Positions 1 to 10,077 of a stretch of DNA of 64,000 bases are shown here, piece after piece; position 1 is the first letter of the stretch; each line of letters opens with the position of its first letter. Made by a program: the position numbers and the translations under genes. The stretch comes from Saccharomycopsis phalli (lineage: Eukaryota > Ascomycota > Saccharomycetes > Ascoideales > Saccharomycopsidaceae): assembly GCA_020342235.1 (NCBI GenBank), contig CP073214.1, positions 1,488,001-1,552,000 on the forward strand. The letters are read 5' to 3'. The notes under the pieces were generated by a model that had not been told where the DNA came from, made no database searches, and was given only the letters and a program-made list of their open reading frames with translations.

Positions 1-700
1 AACCCTTACAATGGGGATAAAAACGTTTGCAAAATCACACCTGAGTATGTAGATTGAATAATCAATGGATTTGCTCATGTGGACGGTGATATTCAACAGC
101 TGTCTGTCATTTACGTGCCATGTGGATTTACTATTTTCGCAAGACTGGTGGATTCTAAAAATTTTTTGCAACAGAGGGTCTTAAAGGCAAGTGTGGGACT
201 AGTCGGTTGTCATTTGTTGAGGTTGAGCAGATTTACCATGACCGATACGGTTCATTACGCAAGACCAGAATACCCAATGGTTTTACATTGAGGTCAGGTG
301 GTCTGTAATTACGACGGCAATCTAGCAATCGTCTTGTACAGTTTTGGTAAACCAATATATGGGTTGAGGATATCAATGTATTTTATAATATACTAGATCA
401 GTCCCAGTGTGCTGCTGATGGGGGTTGTATAAGCAGAGAACATCAGTATTGGTACTGATGAAGAATATACCGAGGATACCAACAGTGATGAAGAATATAC
501 CGAGGATACCAGCAGTGATGAAGAATATACCGAAGATACTAATTATTATATTCCACAAGACTATACGATATTCCATTTGGCAGAGAAAGCAGATTCCATC
601 AGAATAGAGTACCAACACGATATTCGTTTACACGAATACCAATATGGTGATAGAGTAACCAAGATACGTGCGGATAACAGTATATATATTTGATTGACTA
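1..700 (+). pseudogene. broken reading frames of unknown origin
   Basis: Several open stretches on the + strand look coding-like but do not form one whole gene. One is open from about 79 to 288 and another from about 433 to 690 without a start codon. The second carries three copies of an acidic 8-residue unit (DEEYTEDT type, about 457-540) followed by a Tyr/Asp/Glu-rich tail. I do not recognise the family. It could be an old element or a decayed host gene; it is treated here as a fossil. The left end is cut by the window edge. Confidence 0.35.
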
Positions 701-777
701 TTTTCAAAGGTAGTGTATTGCAGTGGTAATGTAGATGCAATAAACAGATGACTTGTAAAATGATTACTGGATAACTT

Positions 778-945
778 GATTATTGGATAACTTGATTATT
801 GGATAACTTGATTACCGGACAACTTGATTATTGGATAACTTGATTATTGGATAACTTGATTACCGGACAACTTGATTACTGGACAACTTGATTATTGGAC
901 AACTTGATTATTGGAAAACTTGATTATTGGAAAACTTGATTCCTA
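778..945. repeat. minisatellite, 16-17 bp units
   Basis: About ten tandem copies of a unit like ACTTGATTATTGGATA, with variants reading TACCGGACA or TATTGGAAA in the second half. It lies about 160 bp upstream of the CSN3-like start and ends just before the probable core promoter. Confidence 0.9.
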
Positions 946-1101
946 GGTAATTTGATTTCTAAGAGCATAATATAGCTACAACCTTACATAAATATCATCA
1001 TTGTCATTAATCCCATTTCTTCCATCTCAAACCAGCTCTGCATCATCGCCAAACTTACCCGGCCGCAACAACATCTCTGGTGAACTACTTGCTCTTGACA
1101 G

Positions 1102-2610
1102 ATGCTGTTTAGTGACGTCGAAACCAGCACGAATCTCAAGGCAATTGGCTCGGCATGTGTTCGGGTGTTGGACGGGCAGCTCGGTGAACAACTCCACGAA
1201 GATTCGGAGACGGCAGTGAAGTACTGTGCGCTGTTTCTCCAAGGGTACAATTGCGGGTCCCACACGGTGTTGTGGTCGTTTGTGCTCAATAAATTGTTGC
1301 TCCGGCTCAAGAGCGACGCGCCGTTTGATCCGGAGGACGGCTTGATCCTGCTTTTATGGGCCTATGTCGAGAATGCGAACGTACAAGTGCTTGAATACGC
1401 AGTGGAGTACTACAGAAACGTGCTCGTGCTCGCGAGCAACCTCTTTCACGGGACAGAAGTGCTTCTGCGGTTCAACCGATTGATCTCCAGCACCATTGAG
1501 GGATATTCCGACCGGCCGATCTACGCCCTGTTGCGCGGAATCGTCGAGAAAAACTGGTACTCCATTGGAGCATATGTCTGGGCCCCGTACACTGGATATT
1601 CGCAGCAGCACGCGAGACAGTCGTTTGTGTTTGGCGGCCACAGTAGCCGGGCCGGGTTCTACGATGATCTGGTGGAATACTACTACTTTGCCGGCTTGAA
1701 TAGTCTTTTTGCCGGCGAGTATGCCACGGGCTTCCGGCACTTTCTCATGGTCTCCAAGATCCAGGCAGTGGTCTCCGCCGAGAAGGACCGTCGTGAGCTC
1801 CTGGAGAGCACGTATTTCCGTGCTCTGAGGCCGGACGACGACGCTGAGCGGCCCGGAGGCCTCACGGAGTTTCTCAACAAACGCGGCCGGACAGAGCCCC
1901 GGCGGCGCGAGTTTGTCTTTGTCTTTGACCGCCAGTTGGAGGTGTTCTTTGTGATTAGCGGATATCTTGTTGGAGAAGACTGGGGCCGCTTGGAACGGCC
2001 GGTGTTTGAGCACTTGCTTGCAGGTGGTCTGGGCGCGGTTTCAGGCTTCACACGGACGTTGGCGCAGTTGTGCAAACGGCACAGTCTCTTGGAGACTGCT
2101 GTTCCATTACGGGCCAAGGAAATCCGGTCAGAAACGGACTTTTTGCTCCATGTCATTGGTGCACTTGTGCGGAAGGATCTTGGGTGGTATCGGGAGATTC
2201 TCGCAAGAAGAGACGCGGTGGGCAAGAAAATCGCGTCGTTGGTGGCGACGGCGGTGTTTCCGCTGTTCCTAGTGCACTATATCCGGCTCACGGTGGCGAC
2301 GTCGGTGTCGAGCATCTCCGTGGGGGACTTGGCCCGGGAGTTGGAGCGCCGGGCGGGCGGGAGCCTTCCGGAGTTTGCGGAGATGCGCCGGTTTGTGGAG
2401 GAGCGGGCGGCGGCGGGGCAGTGGCTGGTGCAGGGGGAGAACGTGGTGTTTGGCGGGGTGCGGCGGCCGGTGTGGCGAGTGCCGCCGTGCGTGCCTGACG
2501 CGTTTCCTGAGTGGCTGTGGCGGTGCACGTCACAGGAGATTGCGCGTCTCAATTGGGAGTTGCAGGTTGAAATGAGTGAGATTGCGCAATCGACTAGTAT
2601 AAATATGTGA
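1102..2610 (+). CDS. COP9 signalosome subunit 3-like PCI protein
   Basis: This encodes 502 aa. The central part (around residues 190-215), with 'YDDLVEYYYFAGL' followed by a GEYATGFRHF helix, resembles the TPR-like repeat of CSN3, where a YYYYGGMIY stretch precedes an F-x-x-A-L-x-F-Y helix. The C-terminal third has the helix-then-winged-helix order of a PCI domain: SVSSISVGDLARELE, followed by an FVEERAAAGQWLVQGENVVF strand region. CSN3 is a scaffold subunit of the COP9 signalosome, which removes Nedd8 from cullins in nucleus and cytosol; a Cdc53-type cullin lies at 38-40 kb. The ATG at 1102 is the first in frame after AT-rich sequence. Overall similarity to CSN3 is weak by eye, and the related PCI subunit Rpn3 is the main alternative. 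Arg and Gly codons near the 3' end are very GC-rich. Confidence 0.6.
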   Translation: MLFSDVETSTNLKAIGSACVRVLDGQLGEQLHEDSETAVKYCALFLQGYNCGSHTVLWSFVLNKLLLRLKSDAPFDPEDGLILLLWAYVENANVQVLEYAVEYYRNVLVLASNLFHGTEVLLRFNRLISSTIEGYSDRPIYALLRGIVEKNWYSIGAYVWAPYTGYSQQHARQSFVFGGHSSRAGFYDDLVEYYYFAGLNSLFAGEYATGFRHFLMVSKIQAVVSAEKDRRELLESTYFRALRPDDDAERPGGLTEFLNKRGRTEPRRREFVFVFDRQLEVFFVISGYLVGEDWGRLERPVFEHLLAGGLGAVSGFTRTLAQLCKRHSLLETAVPLRAKEIRSETDFLLHVIGALVRKDLGWYREILARRDAVGKKIASLVATAVFPLFLVHYIRLTVATSVSSISVGDLARELERRAGGSLPEFAEMRRFVEERAAAGQWLVQGENVVFGGVRRPVWRVPPCVPDAFPEWLWRCTSQEIARLNWELQVEMSEIAQSTSINM

Positions 2611-2639
2611 GTGAATGAGGTGGAAGTTGTAGAAGAGAA

Positions 2640-2905
2640 GTAATTGGGAAATATAATTGAGCTAGTATAATTGAATAAGTATAATTGAGCTAGTATAATT
2701 GAATAAGTATAATTGAGCTGGTAAATTGAGCTAGTAAATTGAGCAAGTAAATTGAGCAAGTACAATCAAGCAAGTATAAATTGAGCTAGTATAATCGAGC
2801 GACTATAAATTGAGCGAGTTTAATTAACAAGTATAATTAAACAACTATAAACTGTGCAAGTAAATTGTGTGAGTTTAATTGAGCAAGTAAATTAAACAAG
2901 TTAAT
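2640..2905. repeat. minisatellite between CSN3-like and reductase genes
   Basis: Degenerate tandem units of 13-20 bp built on 'AATTGAGC(A/T)AGTA' and 'GAATAAGTATAATTG' fill almost the whole 334-bp spacer between the two + strand genes, leaving little room for a conventional promoter of the downstream gene. Confidence 0.85.
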
Positions 2906-2944
2906 ATTTGGTGATATATTTGATATTTGATATTTAGTGATATC

Positions 2945-3844
2945 ATGACTCGTCACTTTACCCTCGCAAATGGAAATAAAATCCCCTACGTCGGATTTGG
3001 AACCGGCACAAAGTGGTTCAAATCATCAAACCCGGACAAACTCGACCAGAAAACTGTCGACGCTTTGCTTCTCGCCTTGCAACTGGGCCAGTACCACATC
3101 GACACCGCAGAAGTATACAACACCCATTTGGAAGTCGCCACCGCCTTGAAACAGTTCCTTGCCCACTCACACGTCACCCGTGCCGACTTGTGGATCACCG
3201 ACAAGTTCTATCCCTCCAGCAAGTCTCCACTCAAGTCTGTCCCCGAGACATTGAGCCAATTGGGCACCGATTACTTGGACTTGTACTTGGTCCACACGCC
3301 ATTTCTCGAAAAGATTGGCGGCGATGCCTCGGTGACGTTGCAAAAAGTCTGGGGCGAGATCGAGCAATTGTACCACCAAGGCAAAATCAGAAACATTGGT
3401 GTGTCCAACTTCCGGGTCGAGGACTTGGAGCACTTGAACCTGTTTGCCAAGGTCAAGCCTGTGGTCAACCAGATTGAGTACAACTTGTTGTTGCAAGATC
3501 AGTCTCCTGGCGTGGTAGAGTACAGCCAGAAGCATGGGATCTTGTTGGAGGCGTACTCTCCATTGGCTCCGCTCTACAAGTCCAAAGACGACGAAAAACA
3601 CGCCGAGCTTGATGCCAAAATTGGGCAATTGGCCGAGAAGTACGGGAAAAGCAAAGGGCAGGTGGTGTTGCGCTGGGTGGTTCAGAATGGGGTTTTGCCA
3701 ATTACCACCAGTGAAAAGAAGGAGCGGATTGTCGAGAGTTTGGCCATTGATGATTTTGAGTTGACTGGCGAGGAGCAGAAGGAGTTGACTCGGATTGGCA
3801 AGGGTCTTCCGGAGGTGAGACAGTACTGGGAGGGTCTTTATTAA
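2945..3844 (+). CDS. aldo-keto reductase, alpha-keto amide reductase type (YDL124W-like)
   Basis: 299 aa, the usual AKR length. The catalytic tetrad is visible: Asp53 and Tyr58 in HIDTAEVY, Lys87 in ITDKF and His117 in LVHTP. Further family marks are the N-terminal NGNKIPYVGFGTG, KIRNIGVSNF and VVNQIEYN. The sequence follows S. cerevisiae YDL124W more closely than Gcy1 or Ypr1, for example G-TGT-W near the N terminus, 'EAYSPL-PL' and the C-terminal 'YW-LY'. It is expected to be a cytosolic NADPH-dependent carbonyl reductase acting on alpha-keto amides and related dicarbonyls. An in-frame ATG 18 bp upstream (2927) is less likely, because the family starts close to the first beta hairpin at MTRHFTL. 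It lies downstream of the CSN3-like gene on the same strand. Confidence 0.9.
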   Translation: MTRHFTLANGNKIPYVGFGTGTKWFKSSNPDKLDQKTVDALLLALQLGQYHIDTAEVYNTHLEVATALKQFLAHSHVTRADLWITDKFYPSSKSPLKSVPETLSQLGTDYLDLYLVHTPFLEKIGGDASVTLQKVWGEIEQLYHQGKIRNIGVSNFRVEDLEHLNLFAKVKPVVNQIEYNLLLQDQSPGVVEYSQKHGILLEAYSPLAPLYKSKDDEKHAELDAKIGQLAEKYGKSKGQVVLRWVVQNGVLPITTSEKKERIVESLAIDDFELTGEEQKELTRIGKGLPEVRQYWEGLY

Positions 3845-4309
3845 TGTGGATAGATGAGAGAGTCTTGGTGTGGATAGATGAGAATCTTAGTATGAATAGA
3901 TGTGTGTGATTTTGTAGTGAGATGGAGCAATTATACCACTGTTGAGAAGTAATTAGGTGGTTGTAGGGAGGTAATGTGAAATTATACCACTGGGGAATAA
4001 TGTGGTGCAGCAATTAGACCACTATGCTGAGTAATAATGAGACGTATTGTACTGAGAAAGTAATGAAGTGGTTGTAGTGAGGTAATGAGATGGATTGTAT
4101 TTGTATTACGAGTTGAATCAATGTAATGAAATCGGTTATATTGTAGTTGAAATGCGCCAAGAAATGACAAAGTGGAATATCACTAGAAAAGTACGCGTGC
4201 TCACTGCGCAATACCATCTAGCGTTTTAAATAATTTCTCTATATTACCTGGTATAGAGCTTGAACCTGTTTATAAATGAATAAACTGGAGTTTATCATCA
4301 TACTGTGCA

Positions 4310-4432
4310 TACAAAGGGGTTTAAACTGCAATGGTGCCTGGTGTTCCTGAGTGAAGATATTTTTGTCGAACAACTGTAATTCCGGAGGCAATATAGATAA
4401 ATACAAAAATAAATATTATTATTAAGGACAGA
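4310..4432 (+). mobile_element. LINE family A 3' end, 5'-truncated
   Basis: This matches the shared 3' end of family A: GCAATGGTGCCTG, TTCCTGAGTGAAGAT, a CCGGAGGCAATATA block, then ATACAAAAATAAAT and an (ATT)n tail. Only the last 120 bp or so are present. The rest of the 3845-5027 spacer shows no gene. Confidence 0.75.
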
Positions 4433-4624
4433 TGGAATTCTCGTAATATTTTGCTACAAAAATCTGGATAATTGGTCATTGGTGAATCAATGGTAGAATG
4501 TAATGCAATTTGCCAAGGCTCTACCATCATCCAAGATGTATAGTTTTAATTTATAGTGACTAAGCGAAACACAGTCGGAATATTAATAAGTTTTAATCAA
4601 TTACTTGATGACCATTGGACAAAC

Positions 4625-4700
4625 GTTGGATACTAAACTACTGAACTGAACAACTAAACTACTGAACTGAACAACTAAACTACTCAACTACCAAACTACT
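4625..4700. repeat. short tandem repeat, 21-bp unit
   Basis: Three to four copies of a unit like CTACTGAACTGAACAACTAAA, decaying to ACTACCAAACTACTAAATTA. It sits in the spacer upstream of the calnexin gene. Confidence 0.8.
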
Positions 4701-5027
4701 AAATTACTAAACGTTGACAACACTGACATTCTATAACACCTTACACCATTATATCATACACTTAACCGCCTACACCATTTACCATTCATTTTCTAGTAAC
4801 TCACGTAAATTGATAACCCATTGCAGGTGCATGTATTACTGAAAAATGGACATGAAACCAACAAATTTAATAATCCAAACTGATCTACCAAACTACATCA
4901 CCAGGAACATATTCATTGCGACACAATTACCACGAGCATACAATACCAATATTATCATACCTTGCTCTCTAAATATATATCCATATACCACCCACCGTAT
5001 CTTACCAAGAAAACGTCCCTATACACC

Positions 5028-5050
5028 CACGTGATATGACATGTCACGTG
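5028..5050. promoter_or_regulatory. paired CACGTG sites upstream of calnexin
   Basis: Two CACGTG cores (5028-5033 and 5045-5050) are arranged as an inverted pair, CACGTGA...TCACGTG, 17 bp centre to centre and 54-76 bp before the calnexin ATG. Such E-boxes bind bHLH factors (Cbf1/Pho4 type), and ACGTG cores also occur in some unfolded-protein-response elements. The function is inferred from the sequence and position only. Confidence 0.45.
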
Positions 5051-5103
5051 ATTCCGATCCTTGCCACGTTGAAATTCATTCTCGACTTGCCACTTTTAGT
5101 GAC

Positions 5104-6798
5104 ATGAGACTTGCAAGTATTTCTATTACTGTTGGCGCCTTGTTGGCTTTGGCTTCTGCGGAGACATTCAGCCCGTACCCAGTGTCGTCGGATGCGATTT
5201 TTGAGCAGTTTGACGACTCGTGGAGTAAGCGATGGAAAGTTTCCAAGGCCAAGCGCGATGGCCAATTTTCGTACGTGGGAAAGTGGGCGGTTGAGGAGAG
5301 CAAGATCTATCCAGCCATTGAGGGTGACAAGGGGCTTGTGTTGAAGTCTCCGGCGGCACACCATGCGATTTCATATGTGTTTGACGCTCCGTTTGACAAC
5401 AAGGGCAAGGACTTGGTGTTGCAGTACGAGGTGAAGCTCCAGGACCAATTGAACTGCGGCGGGGCATATGTGAAGTTGTTGTCGGCTGACGGCGACTTTG
5501 AGCTGGAGTTTTCCAACGACACCCCGTACCAAATCATGTTTGGACCAGACAAGTGTGGGTTGGTCAACAAGGTGCACTTCATTGTGCGCCGCAAGGACCG
5601 GGATACCGGAGAGTACATTGAGCGGCACCTCCGGACGACTCCAATGGCCAAAACATCGAAATTGACGTCGCTCTACACCTTGGTAATCAAGCAGGGTAAC
5701 ACCTTTGAGATCCGTATTAATGGCGAGGTGGTCAAGGCCGGGTCACTTCTCACCGAGTCGCTCTTTGAGCCGTCCTTCAACCCACCAAAGGAGATTGAGG
5801 ATGTTTCTGACACCAAGCCAGACGACTGGGTCGATGAGCAGGAGATTCCTGACCCTGAAAATACCGAAAAGCCAGCCGACTGGGACGAAAACGCGCCTCG
5901 GCAAATTCCAGACCCAGACGCAGTGAAACCAGACGACTGGGACGAAGACATGCCTGAATATATTCCTGATGCCGATGTCGAGAAGCCAGACGACTGGATC
6001 GATGAGGAAGATGGCGAGTTTGTGGCCATGGACATTCCAAACCCCGAGTGCGAGTCCCACGGCTGTGGTAAGTGGACAGCCCCACAAATCCCAAATCCAG
6101 CCTACAAGGGCAAATGGGTCCAGCCAATGGTGCCTAATCCAGAGTACAAGGGCGAATGGGCTCCTCGGAAGATTGCAAACCCTGGATATTACGAGGATTC
6201 GAACGCCGCGGACTTGGAGCCGATTGGCGGATTGGGCTTTGAGCTCTGGACGATGGAAAAGGATATTTTGTTTGACAACATCTACTTGGGCCATTCGTTG
6301 GAGGAGGCTGAGAAAATTGGCAACGCCACATTTGCCAAGAAGTTTGCCATTGAGTCGAAGTTGGCCGACAAGGATTCCGCCAAGGCCTCAACCCCAGAAA
6401 TGCCAGTCTTTGACTCCGAGGAGGAGGATTTCGTCGCTACCGCGTTGCGTTTCGTCGACCAGGGCAAGTTTTTGGCCGCGCAGTTTGTCCGCAACGCCAA
6501 CGAGTATTTGCTTGCTCTTGCCGAGAACCCACAACAAGTATTGGAGACCAGATTGTCAGAGGGATTGGTGTATGCTGGTGTGTTTGGGACTGGCGCTACT
6601 ATTTTCTTTGGGTTGTTTGCGATTTTGCTCTTGAAGCTTACTTCGGAGATGGACAACTCGGCTGATGCCAAGGTAGAGCCAAAGAAGGAGAAGAAGGAGG
6701 TGAAGAAGAAGGAGGAAGAGGAAGAGGAAGAGGAGGAGCCTCGTGCGAAGACTAGTTCTTCCAAAAAATCCGAAACCACTGCCACCAAGAGGGGGTAA
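5104..6798 (+). CDS. CNE1: calnexin, ER lectin chaperone
   Basis: 564 aa from the ATG at 5104, which opens a clear signal peptide (MRLASISITVGALLALASA). An in-frame ATG 63 bp upstream would bury that peptide and is rejected. The lumenal lectin domain is followed by a P-arm with repeats of 'KPDDWD(E)' (motif 1) and then 'P-IPNP-YKG-W' (motif 2), diagnostic of calnexin/calreticulin. A transmembrane helix (about residues 500-525) precedes a cytosolic tail with a Lys/Glu run (EEEEEEEEE). Calnexin binds monoglucosylated N-glycans and holds unfolded glycoproteins in the ER. S. cerevisiae Cne1 lacks a cytosolic tail, so this one is closer to the S. pombe and animal type. Upstream CACGTG sites may couple it to stress control. 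Confidence 0.95.
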   Translation: MRLASISITVGALLALASAETFSPYPVSSDAIFEQFDDSWSKRWKVSKAKRDGQFSYVGKWAVEESKIYPAIEGDKGLVLKSPAAHHAISYVFDAPFDNKGKDLVLQYEVKLQDQLNCGGAYVKLLSADGDFELEFSNDTPYQIMFGPDKCGLVNKVHFIVRRKDRDTGEYIERHLRTTPMAKTSKLTSLYTLVIKQGNTFEIRINGEVVKAGSLLTESLFEPSFNPPKEIEDVSDTKPDDWVDEQEIPDPENTEKPADWDENAPRQIPDPDAVKPDDWDEDMPEYIPDADVEKPDDWIDEEDGEFVAMDIPNPECESHGCGKWTAPQIPNPAYKGKWVQPMVPNPEYKGEWAPRKIANPGYYEDSNAADLEPIGGLGFELWTMEKDILFDNIYLGHSLEEAEKIGNATFAKKFAIESKLADKDSAKASTPEMPVFDSEEEDFVATALRFVDQGKFLAAQFVRNANEYLLALAENPQQVLETRLSEGLVYAGVFGTGATIFFGLFAILLLKLTSEMDNSADAKVEPKKEKKEVKKKEEEEEEEEEPRAKTSSSKKSETTATKRG

Positions 6799-7317
6799 TG
6801 TAGCTAGTTTATATGTTGAACAACGACGTCTCAGGATTTAGTATTACATATGTATTTGCATAATGGATTTCCTTTTGACACATTTGTCAGAAAGCATTCT
6901 CATCACAAAGATAATGGTCTGTCTAGTTGGCAGTCTCCAATGTACAATTGTAAACCTTGTAAATGGCAAAGAACTGGAAATGGTATTTTCCAATGCCAAT
7001 GGAGGTTTCTCTAGATATAGACAGACCTGACTACCATTACTCTTGAAAACTCTGACAGATGAAAACTTTCGACTAGAGCTAGTGGAAATATGCCTTCACA
7101 TGGATCTTTAGAGGTGCGGTGAATTGCGGGAAATTCGTACATGAAAATCATTAAAAAGTTAATTTGTAAATTATCATTAAATTGTAAGCTCTATAGCTAT
7201 ATATGTCGTGGATATTGATCTTAGTTGAACCTCGGGTGTTTTGTCCATTGTATGATTCCATTATATATAATCTCCAGCACACACGGATTTAGCATGAAAC
7301 TTATAAAGGCCACCAGA
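6799..7317. other. spacer without recognised gene
   Basis: AT-rich sequence after the calnexin stop. I see no long reading frame and no RNA gene. Confidence 0.5.
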
Positions 7318-7447
7318 CTATAATAATAATATTTATTTTTGTATTCAGATATATATCGTCTCTGGTATACGGTTATTTGACAAATATATCTTCACTCAGG
7401 GCATCGGAGCAACTAGACATTATACCTTACAGAGCCCAATGCGGTTA
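7318..7447 (-). mobile_element. LINE family A 3' end, inverted
   Basis: Reading on the - strand this is the family A terminus: an (ATT)n tail next to TATTTTTGTATTCAG on the + strand, then the TCTCTGG...ACGGTTATTTGAC block and CACTCAGG. It is more diverged than the copies at 13.2 and 22 kb. Confidence 0.65.
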
Positions 7448-7449
7448 TC

Positions 7450-7560
7450 CAGATCCTTAAGGAGCAAAACTCATTTGTAATTAAGTAAATATCTGAACAT
7501 AAGTTTGTAACAATGTCACACTATATCGACAAAGACATCAAAACCTTGATTAAGTATTAA
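7450..7560 (+). mobile_element. LTR-type repeat L1, fragment
   Basis: About 100 bp shared with the two copies at 35.2-35.85 kb, including the AAATATCTGAACATAAGTTT block. It is a fossil fragment of an LTR-retrotransposon-like family and is old and incomplete. The remaining sequence up to 8041 shows no gene. Confidence 0.55.
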
Positions 7561-8041
7561 TTAGTAAATAATTCCTCTCTAATGCGTAGTCTATATAATT
7601 TTAAAATGCTGCCGCATACACTTTTGACGGCTTGGAACCCCATAATACTCTTTTCTGAAAGACACAGGACTTGTGATACATTTGACGACTAAAAATGACC
7701 ATCAAAAACAATTTGCCGTGCTGAAATAGATCTTGGCACATATTAATATTTCTTGACTTTGAGTCGTCAAATGACCACATCTTTAGTTAATTTTTGATTT
7801 ATTTTCCGGTTGTATTATTATGCCCATGATAATCATAATTTAAATTGATTAATGTTTCGCCTCTCTTTATTTAAAAATAAAATTTCCATCTAGTGTGTTG
7901 TGATGCAAATCTTTAGATGCCCTGGAAACGTGAATCTGACATTGGCATCGAAATGGCAGCGGCATGAGGCATTAATAATACCCAAGCCGTATTATGGGAT
8001 TATTATAAATATTAACCATACCCATCTACTTGTAATTATCA

Positions 8042-9037
8042 ATGAACACTTTAACTATTTTTCATATCCTTTTAGCCATGCTCTTGATGGAGCTTGGCCT
8101 TGCGTCTCCAACCGCGGGTATCACCGTTGCTTACAACGGTAATGCCGACTATTCGCTCAAATCTGGAGCAATGACAGGCGCATATGCTCCTAATTCAACT
8201 CGGGCTTATAAATGTTTCATGTATTGTTATAATGAAGAAGTCAAAAATGTGGTGCTTGCATATAACTTTCTGCCCAAAGACAAACAGCTCTTTATCCATG
8301 GATTATGGAACAATACATACGAGACAAATGCTACCAGCTCAAGATTTTTACCTAACCAAGACATCAAAACGTTATTTCTGCCAAAAGCACAAATTTGGAA
8401 CTCTAGCTGGTTGACCAACTTTTGGGAACATCCTTACCAGGACACTCCAGTCAACGAGATTCTCCGCCATGTTGATGATTTCACATCTTTGAGACTGGAA
8501 TGTTATGATCAGAGCACCATGTGAGAAAAGAACTATGTATACGAATATTTGGACCAACTAAAGAGTAACAACAATTTGTCGCCAGAACAGTCCAAGGAGT
8601 TTTCCAGAATAATTGCCCAAGGAGAATCCGACTCGCTTCAAAGAGAAATTATTCAAGATTACATTACAGCAGTTGGGAAGCTTTTCATGGATGGAGAACA
8701 GCTTCGTGACCAAGAGACATTTAAAAAGACATTTAAATTTGGTAAGATTTACAGCCAGCAAAAGTTTAAGAGAAGGTTAGAATGGTTCCCAAATGCGCAT
8801 GTCATTGGGAAAACTACCACGGGCAAAAAAAACAAGCCTCTTTGCGTGATTGATAAGGTATTAATTTTCTACAGTCTCCAGGGTCTTTGTGAAATCATGG
8901 GAGATCGTGTCTCAGTTGTGTCACGACCGGCTCCAGAAGTCAGTGAGCGGGCAAACGGAGAAGAATGTATGGGCAATCTCGCGTCGATGGACCCCATTAA
9001 TTTCTGTTTCCCAGATAAGTCTGGAAAATGCAAATGA
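8042..9037 (+). pseudogene. secreted RNase T2-like gene, interrupted
   Basis: A signal peptide (MNTLTIFHILLAMLLMELGLAS) leads into a protein with an F-I-H-G-L-W motif (about residues 84-89), the first catalytic site (CAS I) of RNase T2, followed by 'SSWLTNFWEH' where CAS II would begin. The usual HE-x-x-KHG-T-C is not recognisable there. The last part contains KPLCVID...LQGLCEI, which fits the conserved Cys-strand and L-x-E-I region near the family's C terminus. The frame continues in phase across one in-frame TGA (8522-8524), leaving a 160-aa front and a 170-aa rear part. T2 RNases are secreted or vacuolar RNA-degrading enzymes. The loss of CAS II plus the stop suggest a pseudogene. Readthrough cannot be excluded, because the rear part stays open for about 510 nt. 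Confidence 0.5.
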
Positions 9038-9224
9038 GACTTGAATTTAGCAGGCCTAAATGGAGCATCATGTGGCAGAAAATCTTATCAATAAGACCAA
9101 TAATATTTTAGGGTAAAAGAAGGTAAGGCAAATTATTTGGGATACTATGAGAAGTGCGGATACCCCATTTTTGACTGAGTTAAAAGGAAATCATATGTTA
9201 AAACAAAAAATCAATCAATGAGCA

Positions 9225-9708
9225 CTTATGGCCTTTCGGGCCCAAGAACATATACACAAAGAATCACCATTGCTAATTAAGCCTGCATCTTCCCAGATAT
9301 AGCGAAGCTTAAAAAAATTATAGATTCTACTGGTTTGTGCTGGACAGGTAGTTTTCTTTTTGCTACAGCATGTTAGGAGGCAACAGTACAATGTACTTTG
9401 GAACTGGAGTGGCTCAAGTCATCTATGGCCTAGCCAAAGCACATTGCTTCCCGAATGCCCAATCTTCTACTTTTACGCCATTACCAGTGGGACGTTTCAT
9501 TGTTGCAGAGTTTTTTCCAACTACATGGCCGTCATGAGTTGTAGACAGCAAATTCACTGCCTCTACGTAGATGCAAAATTAGCGGCGCCGTCTTTAATTT
9601 TTTAAACGGTGAAATATCAATTTCCCTGAGGGCCTAATATAGCTATAGAATTAAATAAATATATTATATTATAGTTATAGCCTTTAATATTATTATTATA
9701 CTACTGTA
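9225..9708 (+). mobile_element. LINE family B 3' region
   Basis: Shares with the copies at 41.1 and 52.0 kb a coding-like start (W-P-F-x-P-K), the AGATATAGCGAAGCTTAAA block, GTGCTGGAC-GGTAG, 'TTGCAGAGTTTT', GCGGCGCCGTC and the terminal TATAGCTATAG followed by AATAAATATATTA. The internal length differs between copies. It is 5'-truncated and the reading frame is not intact. Confidence 0.6.
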
Positions 9709-9714
9709 ATGCTT

Positions 9715-9931
9715 AGTGACGACCCGAGACAAATGCTCAGGCTGTCCAAACAAAAGCTCAGGCTGTCCATAAAAACTACCAACTACTCAATCTCGCTTGG
9801 AGTTTTACCCATCCAAGGGTTTTATCTGAGCAACATATATAGCGGTGTCATCCCTAGTCTTGGATGGCAAAGTATCAATCTCTCCGAAGCCGAAGCATAG
9901 CTATAGCCTTGATAAAATAATACAATACTAC
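9715..9931 (+). mobile_element. LINE family B 3' fragment
   Basis: A second family B terminus directly behind the first: CTAGTCTTGGATGG, CAAAGTATCAATCTC, then ATAGCTATAGCCTTGATAAA and an A/T-rich tail. The 5' part holds a short direct repeat (AAGCTCAGGCTGTCCA type, two copies). Confidence 0.55.
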
Positions 9932-10077
9932 TGTAATGAAGAGAAAAAAGGGTTGCACAAAATTCCAGGTACCGTCTGGCTTACAGGAAATGAACTAGCT
10001 AGACCATTTCCTCTACACAATAGCATTACTTTTACTCATGACCTCTGACCACTGACAAGATCTTCATTGCTCTCGAA

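Noticed and set aside
5041-5103. Upstream in-frame ATG for the calnexin gene
   Set aside because: It would place 21 polar residues before the signal peptide and lies over the CACGTG pair. The ATG at 5104 gives a normal ER signal.
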